Both the position numbers and the translations under genes were made by a program. 64,000 nt of DNA from Clostridiales bacterium (lineage in GTDB: Bacteria > Bacillota > Clostridia > Saccharofermentanales > Saccharofermentanaceae), in contig JAFWDK010000029.1 of assembly GCA_017513085.1 (NCBI GenBank), forward strand, positions 1 to 64,000, written 5' to 3'. Each line of letters begins with the position of its first letter. Position 1 is the first letter of the stretch. This document shows positions 26,648-35,562 of the stretch, piece after piece. Below the pieces are notes generated by a model. It made no database searches, was not told the origin of the DNA, and saw only the letters and a program-made list of their open reading frames with translations.

Positions 26648-29600
26648 ATGGAAATTGCTTTTCATTGTCCTAATTGTCTCGCTGACCTGATTTTCGACGA
26701 GTCAAAGAAGTATACATGTTGCTTTTGCCATACGACACTCACAGGTAAAGATGAAGTCCACGAATTAGAGGGCGGATATTATGTTGGAGATGCCTGGAAT
26801 GAGAGTCTGTATCATCGATATAAGTGCGAAGATTGCGATGGAGAATTTGTGATCAAGACGTCTGCTGCGAAGCAGGGTTGTCCTCTTTGTTCCTCCACTT
26901 CACTTAAGGATCAGGGACCTGAAATCGGCGCAATGCCGAAGCGTGCCATCCCTTTTGCACATACTAAACAGCAGGCAGAAGAGATTTTTCTGGATTATAT
27001 CCGTAACAATTCCGCAGTAGGAAGAACACTGGCGACAGACGAGAACAAGGCGTTGCTCCACAAAGCGTATGTTCCGTGCTGGCTCTTTACATATGAAGTC
27101 ATTGCCTATGCCAAGCTGACTGTGACACTCAGAAACAAGGCCAATGACAACAAGACGATCATGGGTATCAAGGGTTCGGAGCAGTTGATGGAGATGCTTT
27201 CTCCGATACGTTCTTCGATCTCCCGTTTCCAGGCGAACCGTAAGGGCGGCAAGGATGCGTCCAATCAGCCTGCCGAACATGTTACGGGCGGTGTTTTGTC
27301 CTGGCAGGGTATTCCTTTCGATGCTACCGGCATTTTGCAGGACAACCTCATGAACGGTATCCAGCCGTACGATCAGTCGAAACTGATCACTATTAATGAA
27401 AAAGTTCTCGGAGATACTCCGGTCCTGGCTATTCTGAAAGACCCGATCACCTGCATGCAGGAGTTTATGGATCGTGTGAAGAAGTGGACCCGCCAGATGA
27501 TCATGGATGCGCATTCCGATTCATACGAAATCCTGCATTTCTCCGATAAGACCGATTACCCGCTGGGTATCGGTGAGTTGGTGCTTTTCCCGATCTGGTA
27601 TATGAAGGGTGATTATTCCGGTCGTGAATATTTCTTCGCGATGAATGGTCAGACCGGTGAAATTGACGCCAATATTCCTATGTCGAAGGTTTCGCGTAAG
27701 AATTCCACATTGCCGTACCAGTCTTTCTGGGATAAGTCCCGTTGTACGGCTCTGAATGACACCCACTTTGAATTTAACATCCACGATCCGAATATTGAGA
27801 TCCTGGATTACTCCTTCTTCGAAAAACCGAGAGATTCCAAGATCACTGCCGAGGGCAGGAAGAAGCAGGAGAAGTCTGTCTCCGCTATGGATACAGAGAT
27901 TCCGCTCTCCAAGGACGGAGAAGAAGTTGCGAAAAAGCCGGAAGCATCCCTGGATGCTTCCAAGGTCAAGAAACCGAGCGTGCCGCTTGATGTTCAGGTC
28001 GTTACCGACTTGAAGTCCCTTCCTAAGAAGCTTTCTAAGGAAGAAGAAGCGAAGCGTGAGAAAGAGAAAGCTGCCAGACTTCGTGCGGCTGCACGTGATG
28101 GTGCGAAGAAACCGATGGAAGCAGCTGCTGAGGCACCAAGCTGGGCGAAGGCTACTACGCCTCCGCCGTCCGCTTCTAATGCGGGTGCCCGCCCTGTACG
28201 TAAGAAAAAAGCAATGGACCGTCCGAGTATGGCATCTTCCGGAAACAAACCGATTTGGGAAAGACCGGATGACAATTCGTCCGACTTGCGCAAGACTGTG
28301 AAGAAGCCGTCATCTCTCGCCGAGCAGGTTGCCCGTGCACAAATGGGTGATGTTGAACCTGAACAGCCTTCGAATCTTGGAGGATATGACGAGACACCTG
28401 CACGTGGAGGTGCTATGTCCGGTCAGAAGCCGATCTGGAGCCGTGAACCGGAAGACGAACTGGATGATCTTCGTGCTCCACTTCCGGGACCGGAGCTTAT
28501 GTCGCTTAGTTCTTTCCTGGATAAGCGTGCCAAAGAGGACAAAGAGCGTGGCGTGGATTCCCAGAGAGGCGAGCCGGCTCGTGAAGTCCAGGTGAGATCT
28601 TTTGAAGAAAGACGTTCGGAAGGTAGCCTGGTTGAGAGTGACGATGAGGTACTTGCACAGGCTAGAAGAGAAGCGGAAGAGTATGAGGCAGCGATCCGTG
28701 CGGCACAGGAAAGAGCAGCAGAAGCCGTTGAAGAAGAGCAGGATATGTTCCCTGAAATCGAGGAATATCCGAAGCCGTCTGAAGAGGTATTTAAGAGTGC
28801 TTCACCTTTTGCCCGTGAACCTGAGATCCCGGAGGAGATCCAGTCTCCGTTTGCTGTAAGAGCACCGGAACCGGAATCTGATCTGCCGGAGCTTCAGGAA
28901 TATACCGAAGGCAGTGAGGATATGGTTGCCAACATTACATTCTCATTCAATAAGAAGAATGCGGCAGCAGAGAGAGAACATAACAGAATGTCCGGCTCCT
29001 CGATTCCGAGAAAGCCTGAATCCAAGCCGGATCAGGCGCAGGGTATGTCGATCATGAACTCGGAGTACGACAGTGGCGTGCTTCCCGGTGGTAAGCGCGA
29101 GTCGGATGTTGTGGAATATGCACCGATTGCCCGCGAAGAGAGGATCCCGGAAGTTTCCGAGAATTACTTCGGCAGCGATGAGAATGACCGTCCATTGGCA
29201 TATCGTCCGGCTTCTCCGTTAGCGCAGGCACGTGATGTACAGTATGTGGAAGAAGTTGAGCCACATCCGGAACTGGATGTGACGAACCGTCCGCTGGCTT
29301 CGCGTCCGGCAGCTCCGCTTGCGAAGGTTACGGATGTGACACCGAGTCTGGATTATATCAATGAGCATGGTGTTGTTGAAGGATTGGATAACGATGTACA
29401 TCAGATCCCGTCTCTTGTCAGTGGTTCAGGCCGCTGGGGCGAGATGCCGGAAGCAACGGAAACACCTTCCTGGGCAAAGCCACAGGGTGGATTCCAGGAG
29501 ACTCGCGAATCTCGCTTCGGAGCGCCGAGAGAGCGCACGAGAAGACCTTCTCGTGACGAGATGATGAGACCACGTAATGAAAATATGCGTTCTTCGCGTG

Positions 29601-30979
29601 AGGAACAGGAAGATAGAGAAGAAGATGACCGTTCTTCGGTATTCAGAAGACCCGGTTTGGCAGAAGAAAGACCTGCGTCACGTCCTTCTGCACAGAGACC
29701 GAGCGCTCGTTCCGCAGAACCGAAACCGGAAAAGCAGGTTCCTATCTGGGAACGTGTTCCGGATTCTGACCGTCCGATGCCGGCATGGGGTGCTTCTATG
29801 GCATATACCGATGAGAGACCGGCAGGTTCTTTGACTAAGCCGAAGGATCAGATCATCGATGTGGAAAAGCCGAGAACAAGTCAGGGTGTCGGAGGCCTGA
29901 GCAGAAATCTGGGTCAGGCAAAGGAGATCCTGCCGAATGGTGAAAGCAGAGAGTACTTTGCCGGTTCAAGAGGATCAGAGGTCAATAATGGTCTGGGTGG
30001 AAGTAGTTATCCGGAGCAGAGAAGCCTTTCTCCTCGCCGTGAAGAACTTCCACAGGTAGAAGTTGAAATGCCGCAGTCACGCCGGCCGTTGCGTCCGGGT
30101 GCTGCTACAGAGAGACCGCAGCCACGTCAGCCGGTACGCCCTCGTTCTGAAATTGAAAGACCTCAGCCGCGTCAACCGATGCGTCCTCGCATGGATGATA
30201 CAGAGAGACCGCAGCCGCGCCAGTCATTGCGTCCGGGTGCAGAGATCGAAAGACCTCAGCCGCGTCAACCGATGCGCCCTCGTATGGATGATACAGAGAG
30301 ACCGCAGCCGCGCCAGTCGTTGCGTCCGGGTGCAGAGATCGAAAGACCTCAGCCGCGTCAACCGATGCGTCCCCGTATGGATGATACAGAGAGACCGCAG
30401 CCGCGCCAGTCCCTGGGTTCTCGTTCTGAGGAAGATGTACCGCAGTACCGCCGCACATTGCAGCCTCGCGCTGAGCGGACAATGCCAGGTTTTTCCAGAA
30501 GAAATGACGAAGAATCCGGCGGCTTGTCAGAACGTCTGAACGATAATTCCGGCTCATCCGCTTCGTTCTCAAGTGAGCGTCCGCGCACATTCGCGCAGCA
30601 ACGCCAGATGGAGGAAGAAGAAGAGAGACTCAGAGAACTTCGCAGCGTCTTTAAACCTGTGGAAGAGAGCGTACAGGATTCTCCTTTCCGTCCGGGATCG
30701 TATCGTGAGGAACCTCAGGACGATCGTTCACGCGCACCATATGAATCGTCACAGTTTGAAGACAAGCCTTCGATGGTAGCGGCATTGGATATGCTTCCGG
30801 ATCCGGTCGACGATTACGAGGCTCGTGAGAGACAAAGACAGGATGAGATCCCGTCGTTGGCTAGAGGAAGAGATGTATTCCACCAGGATCTGGCTGCAGA
30901 ACAGGAGAATGCAATGAGAGCCATGCGTGGCCTTCCGGAATTTGATCCGGATGGACCGAGCCCGTTTAAGCGTAACTGA
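26648..30979 (+). CDS. zinc-ribbon protein with very long disordered Pro/Arg/Glu tail
   Basis: About 1443 residues. The N-terminus has four CxxC knuckles (CPNC 7-10, CCFC near 28, CEDC near 60, CPLC near 78), making two zinc ribbons of the TFIIB type. A folded domain follows to about residue 375, with AYVPCWLFTYEVIAYAKL and LFPIWYMKGDYSGREYFF...NGQTGE, shared with the next gene and with 61716-62918. The remaining roughly 1,000 residues are low-complexity and charged, with Trp motifs (PSWAK, KPIW(E/S)R), a doubled RPLA.RPA.PLA segment and 31-residue repeats, ending in PEFDPDGPSPFK. No enzyme motif is seen. The ATG at 26648 is preferred because a TTG at 26639 lies too close to the ribosome site. 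Possibly a scaffold. Confidence 0.8.
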   Translation: MEIAFHCPNCLADLIFDESKKYTCCFCHTTLTGKDEVHELEGGYYVGDAWNESLYHRYKCEDCDGEFVIKTSAAKQGCPLCSSTSLKDQGPEIGAMPKRAIPFAHTKQQAEEIFLDYIRNNSAVGRTLATDENKALLHKAYVPCWLFTYEVIAYAKLTVTLRNKANDNKTIMGIKGSEQLMEMLSPIRSSISRFQANRKGGKDASNQPAEHVTGGVLSWQGIPFDATGILQDNLMNGIQPYDQSKLITINEKVLGDTPVLAILKDPITCMQEFMDRVKKWTRQMIMDAHSDSYEILHFSDKTDYPLGIGELVLFPIWYMKGDYSGREYFFAMNGQTGEIDANIPMSKVSRKNSTLPYQSFWDKSRCTALNDTHFEFNIHDPNIEILDYSFFEKPRDSKITAEGRKKQEKSVSAMDTEIPLSKDGEEVAKKPEASLDASKVKKPSVPLDVQVVTDLKSLPKKLSKEEEAKREKEKAARLRAAARDGAKKPMEAAAEAPSWAKATTPPPSASNAGARPVRKKKAMDRPSMASSGNKPIWERPDDNSSDLRKTVKKPSSLAEQVARAQMGDVEPEQPSNLGGYDETPARGGAMSGQKPIWSREPEDELDDLRAPLPGPELMSLSSFLDKRAKEDKERGVDSQRGEPAREVQVRSFEERRSEGSLVESDDEVLAQARREAEEYEAAIRAAQERAAEAVEEEQDMFPEIEEYPKPSEEVFKSASPFAREPEIPEEIQSPFAVRAPEPESDLPELQEYTEGSEDMVANITFSFNKKNAAAEREHNRMSGSSIPRKPESKPDQAQGMSIMNSEYDSGVLPGGKRESDVVEYAPIAREERIPEVSENYFGSDENDRPLAYRPASPLAQARDVQYVEEVEPHPELDVTNRPLASRPAAPLAKVTDVTPSLDYINEHGVVEGLDNDVHQIPSLVSGSGRWGEMPEATETPSWAKPQGGFQETRESRFGAPRERTRRPSRDEMMRPRNENMRSSREEQEDREEDDRSSVFRRPGLAEERPASRPSAQRPSARSAEPKPEKQVPIWERVPDSDRPMPAWGASMAYTDERPAGSLTKPKDQIIDVEKPRTSQGVGGLSRNLGQAKEILPNGESREYFAGSRGSEVNNGLGGSSYPEQRSLSPRREELPQVEVEMPQSRRPLRPGAATERPQPRQPVRPRSEIERPQPRQPMRPRMDDTERPQPRQSLRPGAEIERPQPRQPMRPRMDDTERPQPRQSLRPGAEIERPQPRQPMRPRMDDTERPQPRQSLGSRSEEDVPQYRRTLQPRAERTMPGFSRRNDEESGGLSERLNDNSGSSASFSSERPRTFAQQRQMEEEEERLRELRSVFKPVEESVQDSPFRPGSYREEPQDDRSRAPYESSQFEDKPSMVAALDMLPDPVDDYEARERQRQDEIPSLARGRDVFHQDLAAEQENAMRAMRGLPEFDPDGPSPFKRN
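30092..30415 (+). repeat. in-frame 93-base tandem repeats
   Basis: Two near-identical 93-base copies (30182-30274 and 30275-30367), a truncated third copy (30368-30415) and a diverged 90-base copy before them (30092-30181). Each encodes two half-units of the type ERPQPRQ.xRP, positively charged and Pro-rich. Confidence 0.9.
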
Positions 30980-31008
30980 TCAGAAGAATAGGCAGGACAG
31001 ATCTACGA

Positions 31009-32562
31009 ATGGATAAAGCTTTTCTATGTCCTCAATGTGGAGCACAGATACTTTTATCAGAGGCAGCAGACAATGTCTGTTGCTTCTGTTCGTCTATGCT
31101 TACTCCCAAAGACGAGGTCCAATCCGTGGATTGGGGATTTCATACGCCGGCTTTTGCCGGAAAAGAGAGAATTAAAGCATTTGTCTGCGAAGATTGTCAC
31201 AAGACTGTCTTTGCTTCCAAAGAGAACCAGCTGCCGTTGAATAACTGTGTGCATTGCGGAAGCCGTTCCATCAAGGAAGATGCCGACGCTAAAAAAATGA
31301 TGCCGATGGGTATCAAAACACTGCGCTTTATCTATAACAGAGAAGACGCGATCGAGAGATATCTTCAGGATGCCAAGAAAGAAGGCTTGAAACTTCGTTT
31401 TACAAAGAAAGAAGCTTACCAGAAGTGCATAACGCCTCTTTATATACCATGTTTCCTTTTCGATTACACGATTAATACGGAAGCTGTGCTGAGTGTACTT
31501 CCGATCGTGAGAAACCGGAGTAAGGGAGAAGGTTTTCTGAATCTTCTGACGGGCGATGATCTGACTTTGGAGAGAACTTCGGCCGCTGAACCCTATCCGA
31601 AGAAATTTGTAGCAGAGATGGTCTGGATGAATGTTCCGATTCCGATGACGTCTTGCATAGACTCTCAGAGCTTTGAGACGATCTCGCCGTTTACCGTGCG
31701 TGGTGCAATGGAGGAAGATGATGAGATCGCGGCGAATGCTTTTTTCCCGGAAGTCGATGAGAAATGGGAGAATGCACATACCCTTCTCAAGAGCCAGGTG
31801 CAAAACTGGGTAAGGGAATATGTTCTTTCGGAGAGCATGGATCATTATGAGATCAGTTCTTATGTGGATAATACCAAGTATGAAAAAGCACTGGGCCAGT
31901 TAGCCTATATTCCTGTTTGGCAGATGCGCTGCCGGCATAAGACAGGGGATTATTCCTGGTACATGAATGGCCTTACCGGCGTGACGTCCGGTTTTGTGGA
32001 AACCGAGACTGAAGAAGTTGAGAAGGAACAGGAAAGCGTTGCTCTCAAAGATCTGAATAAGAAGAAGATCCGGAATTTCAAGAGTGGAGAAATCGTCAAG
32101 AATGCATCTTCCGTAAATTGCCGGACATATATGGTAGATACGGTTTCTTCGTCGATCATGCTGGAGACTTCACTCAATGAATCAGCTTCGGACAAGTCAT
32201 TGTTCCACTTGGAGCGTAGCATGAAGACGTCTTCCGTAGATCTTTCGGTTCCGATATCTGAAGCTTTTGAAAAAGAAGTGGATGAAGAAACGAAAAAGAT
32301 GCGTGAGGCGCCGATCCCGAGTGCTCCGGTACCTCTTCCGACCGAGCATTCGAAGCTTTATATGATGAAGCAGGAGATCCAAAACCGCAGGCTGGGAAGA
32401 GGAGAAAGACTTCCTGAAAAGAAGGTGGATCGTGATATCGGTGGCGATGTTGCCTTCGGATATGATGACATTACGCGCGAAGCCCGTGCGGTGGAGGTCG
32501 GACTGAGCGATATGCCGGAGTTTGATCCGTCCGGACCGAATCCTTTTAAGAAACAAGAATGA
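31009..32562 (+). CDS. zinc-ribbon protein, paralogue of the preceding gene
   Basis: 517 residues that repeat the plan of the upstream gene without its long tail. CPQC (8-11), CCFC (near 28), CEDC (near 64) and CVHC (near 82) give two zinc ribbons. Then come ITPLYIPCFLFDYTIN and LAYIPVWQMRCRHKTGDYSWYMNGLTG, the conserved domain. The C-terminus PEFDPSGPNPFKKQE closely matches the upstream protein's PEFDPDGPSPFKRN. The gap is 29 bases with no terminator, so the two are one operon ending at the hairpin at 32561. No membrane segment is seen. Function unknown; the shared tail suggests a common partner. Confidence 0.8.
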   Translation: MDKAFLCPQCGAQILLSEAADNVCCFCSSMLTPKDEVQSVDWGFHTPAFAGKERIKAFVCEDCHKTVFASKENQLPLNNCVHCGSRSIKEDADAKKMMPMGIKTLRFIYNREDAIERYLQDAKKEGLKLRFTKKEAYQKCITPLYIPCFLFDYTINTEAVLSVLPIVRNRSKGEGFLNLLTGDDLTLERTSAAEPYPKKFVAEMVWMNVPIPMTSCIDSQSFETISPFTVRGAMEEDDEIAANAFFPEVDEKWENAHTLLKSQVQNWVREYVLSESMDHYEISSYVDNTKYEKALGQLAYIPVWQMRCRHKTGDYSWYMNGLTGVTSGFVETETEEVEKEQESVALKDLNKKKIRNFKSGEIVKNASSVNCRTYMVDTVSSSIMLETSLNESASDKSLFHLERSMKTSSVDLSVPISEAFEKEVDEETKKMREAPIPSAPVPLPTEHSKLYMMKQEIQNRRLGRGERLPEKKVDRDIGGDVAFGYDDITREARAVEVGLSDMPEFDPSGPNPFKKQE

Positions 32563-32588
32563 GCTGCCTCGAGAGGCAGCTCTTTTTC
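32561..32588 (+). terminator. intrinsic terminator of the zinc-ribbon operon
   Basis: gagctgcct pairs perfectly with aggcagctc around a four-base loop, followed by ttttt; it overlaps the stop codon by two bases. Confidence 0.9.
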
Positions 32589-32618
32589 TTGTCGGATCGA
32601 ATAAATCAGGTGATCGGA

Positions 32619-33974
32619 TCAGTCGTTAATGATCGCTCCGTTGGAAGCAATCACATCCCGGTACCAGTAGGCGGATTCCTTCAGAGTACGTTCTTGTGTC
32701 TGGTAATCGACGTAAATAAGACCGAAACGCAGATCGTAACCCTGAGACCACTCAAAGTTGTCCATAAAAGACCAGTGAATATATCCAACGAGCGGAATCC
32801 CTTCGTTGGCCGCGCGCTCGTAAGAACGCAAATAACGCTTGGTATAATCGATGCGCTGCGGGTCGTTGACTTTGCCGTCAAGATGCACGGAGTCACAGTT
32901 GGCACATCCGTTCTCAGTGATCAGGATCGGTAATCCGTAACGTTCATAAAGAAACTTCGGCGACCAGTAGAGTGCATCCGGTGTCACCGGCCAGCGGGCG
33001 GTCGTGATAGCTTTACCACGATTATTCTCGTTGGCGTTATCCGGGATGAGCTTCGGATCTACTGAATTGTAGATGTTGCATCCGTAAAAGTCCAATGGTG
33101 TCCGGATAATGTCCCACTCTTCCGCTGAAATCTCAGGAAGGATCGAGGCAAAACGCGTGTATGCCTCATCCGGGAACTTTCCGAAAAAGATCGGATCCGC
33201 CCACCAGGAATTGGAAAGGATAAAGGATGGTCCCTCTATGGAGAAACTTTCTTTCCTTGCAGCTTCGACCGCTTCCGGAGAATCGTTGAGCGGTTCCACA
33301 CACGGACCGGTAACAGCAAAAGAAACCTTAGGGGTCTGCCGGGCATTTTCACGGATCGTCCGTACCGCCGTGCCATGAGCGAGAAGGACATGTTTCGTCA
33401 TCAGAAGAATATCGCGATCTGAATATTTCAGGAAAGGTGCATGAATACCCAGCTGACATCCGAGACCGATGAAGATCTGCGGTTCGTTGATCGTAAACCA
33501 ATACTTTACACGATCAGACAGAGCATCCACGACGATCTTCGTATAATCGTTAAACCAGGTTACGATGTCAGGATTGAGCCAGCCTCCACGATCGAAAAGC
33601 GCTTGCGGAAGATCCCAGTGATAAAGTGTGATCATTGGTTCAATACCGTTTTTGATCAGTTCGTCGACCAGGTCAGAGTAGAACGCCAGCCCTTTCTCGT
33701 TCACGAGTCCTTGGCCTTGAGGCAGCACACGTGGCCAGCTGATGGAGAAACGATATGCCTTGACTCCCATTTTAACAAGGAGAGCAACGTCTTCTTTCAT
33801 TCTGTGATAATGATCACAGGCAATATCTGCAGTTTCGCCGTGGCAGATAGGAGAAGGAATGTTATGTGTATAGGTGTCCCAAATGGACGGGCCTTTGCCA
33901 TCTTCATTCCAGGCTCCTTCGACCTGATACGCGGCGGCCGCGACACCCCAGATAAAATCTTTTGAAAAAGGCAT
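32619..33974 (-). CDS. GH1 beta-glucosidase
   Basis: A 451-residue family 1 glycoside hydrolase. The opening FPFS-type motif FSKDFIWGVAAAAYQVEGAW, the acid/base in WFTINEPQ and the nucleophile in ILITENGCAN are all present, as is the aglycone-site strand YRFSISWPRVLPQG. Length is typical of BglA/BglB. The absence of the phospho-sugar-binding Ser/Lys pattern cannot be judged here, so beta-glucosidase is preferred over 6-phospho-beta-glucosidase; no PTS gene is adjacent. The start has AAGGAGG upstream. No signal peptide, so it acts on imported sugars. Confidence 0.9.
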   Translation of the reverse strand: MPFSKDFIWGVAAAAYQVEGAWNEDGKGPSIWDTYTHNIPSPICHGETADIACDHYHRMKEDVALLVKMGVKAYRFSISWPRVLPQGQGLVNEKGLAFYSDLVDELIKNGIEPMITLYHWDLPQALFDRGGWLNPDIVTWFNDYTKIVVDALSDRVKYWFTINEPQIFIGLGCQLGIHAPFLKYSDRDILLMTKHVLLAHGTAVRTIRENARQTPKVSFAVTGPCVEPLNDSPEAVEAARKESFSIEGPSFILSNSWWADPIFFGKFPDEAYTRFASILPEISAEEWDIIRTPLDFYGCNIYNSVDPKLIPDNANENNRGKAITTARWPVTPDALYWSPKFLYERYGLPILITENGCANCDSVHLDGKVNDPQRIDYTKRYLRSYERAANEGIPLVGYIHWSFMDNFEWSQGYDLRFGLIYVDYQTQERTLKESAYWYRDVIASNGAIIND

Positions 33975-34017
33975 ATTTCATGTCCTCCTTGAATGTCAAA
34001 AAAAATGTGGCGTGTAT

Positions 34018-34047
34018 AGTATAGCAAAATCAATCATCCGTTTGTAA
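34018..34047 (-). promoter_or_regulatory. probable promoter of the GH1 gene
   Basis: On the minus strand: TTACAA (34047-34042), 18 bases, TATACT (34023-34018) with an extended TG. It starts transcription about 35 bases before the gene. Confidence 0.45.
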
Positions 34048-34142
34048 GAAAAATCCGTTGTATTTAGCAGAAATCCGACCTTTCTTTTTGCTTTTTTCAT
34101 TTCGGCAATCTAAGAGAATTGTCATTGATGAAAGAGAGAATG

Positions 34143-34151
34143 TGCTATAAT
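34143..34151 (+). promoter_or_regulatory. extended -10 promoter of the GT4 gene
   Basis: TG-c-TATAAT 26 bases before the ATG, with TTGATG 15 bases upstream as a weak -35. Confidence 0.55.
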
Positions 34152-34177
34152 TTTAGAAGGGATTTGGAGGAGAAGAA

Positions 34178-35545
34178 ATGAACATAGCGATTATTACGGA
34201 TACATACTTCCCGGATATCAATGGAGTAACATCTTCTATATATACACTTGCGTTGGCACTTCGCAAGAAGGGGCATCGAGTGTATATTTTTGCGACTTCG
34301 GACAATAATTCACCGATCGTCCGCCGCGTGCATAGAAATCCCCCGGTATTCCGTATTCCGAGTATCCCGATGCTTCTGGTACGCCCGTATCGCACGACCA
34401 TGCCTTATTCTTTACGGCTGGTTCAGATCCTGAGAAGACTGAAGATCGATGTCATTCACACACAGACCGAGTTTTCGATGGGCCTTGTAGGACTATCTTC
34501 GTCTATGACACTTCATCTTCCGATCGTACATACTTACCACACGATGCTGGAAGATTATACACACTACATCCTTAACGGAAAAATGACTAAAGTAATCACG
34601 CCAAAAATGGCACAGAAATACAGCAAGGTTTTTTGTAACGTGCCGACAGGTTTGATCGTTCCTACAGAGAAAGTGAAGAACAGTCTGCGTTCCTATGGAG
34701 TTAAAAAGCCGATCTACGTGATCCCGACAGGAATCGATATTTCACCTTTTAAGAAGTCGAATTTTACGGAAAGTGAACTTCAGGAACTCCGTCACTCGCT
34801 TGGTATTGCCGATAGTGATAAGGTGCTTCTTTCTCTGGGACGTGTCGCCAAAGAGAAGAGCATAGATAAGATCATATCGGAAATGCCCGCGATAGTTAAG
34901 AAGCAGCCTTGCGTGAAACTTCTGATCGTAGGAGACGGCCCGGCATTGGAAGACTTGAAGAAACAGGCGTCTGAACTTGGTGTTTCCTCTCATGTGATTT
35001 TTGCAGGTTCAGTACCATATAAAGAGATCGGACGATACTATCAGATGGGAGATGTGTTTATCTCTTGTTCCACATCTGAAACACAAGGCCTGACATACTA
35101 TGAAGCTATGGCAGCCGGACTTCCGGTAATGGCGCAGAAAGATGACGCAGTCAATGAGCTTTTCATAGATGGAAGAAATGCATGTCTGTTTGAAAAAGAA
35201 CAGGACATTCCGGACATCCTTTGCTCACTGTTTACAGATGAAGCGAAGATGAAGATGCTTTCTTCAAATGCGCAGACGACTGTTGAGACATATTCTGCGG
35301 AGACATTTGCGAACCGTGTGGAAGATGCATATAAGAATGCGATTGCCCGTCATGTCCGTTCCAAAGCGATCCGCCGTGCCAATGTCGGAAAGATCCATTC
35401 TTCACGGAAACTGAAAAAAGCGAAAATGGTTCCGATCAGATCTGAAGACGTTCAGGATGAGCAGAACGGGATTAAAGCCAACGCTAAAAAAGCGTACCGT
35501 GCTGCTGCAAGATACGCTCATTTGTTACGTCTTCGTAAGAGATAA
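34178..35545 (+). CDS. GT4 glycosyltransferase, diacylglycerol glucosyltransferase-like
   Basis: A 455-residue GT-B enzyme of family 4. The N-terminus NIAIITDTYFPDINGVTSSI and HTQTEFSMGLVGL resemble the 1,2-diacylglycerol 3-glucosyltransferase branch that makes glycolipid anchors. The C-terminal half has LLSLGRVAKEKSIDKII, LLIVGDGPALEDLKK and the E-x7-E motif in SETQGLTYYEAMAAG. The last 60 residues are strongly basic, which fits peripheral membrane binding. GGAGGAG precedes the start. Acceptor lipid assignment is inference; mannosyltransferase is an alternative. Confidence 0.83.
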   Translation: MNIAIITDTYFPDINGVTSSIYTLALALRKKGHRVYIFATSDNNSPIVRRVHRNPPVFRIPSIPMLLVRPYRTTMPYSLRLVQILRRLKIDVIHTQTEFSMGLVGLSSSMTLHLPIVHTYHTMLEDYTHYILNGKMTKVITPKMAQKYSKVFCNVPTGLIVPTEKVKNSLRSYGVKKPIYVIPTGIDISPFKKSNFTESELQELRHSLGIADSDKVLLSLGRVAKEKSIDKIISEMPAIVKKQPCVKLLIVGDGPALEDLKKQASELGVSSHVIFAGSVPYKEIGRYYQMGDVFISCSTSETQGLTYYEAMAAGLPVMAQKDDAVNELFIDGRNACLFEKEQDIPDILCSLFTDEAKMKMLSSNAQTTVETYSAETFANRVEDAYKNAIARHVRSKAIRRANVGKIHSSRKLKKAKMVPIRSEDVQDEQNGIKANAKKAYRAAARYAHLLRLRKR

Positions 35546-35562
35546 CGATTATTTCAGAAGGA

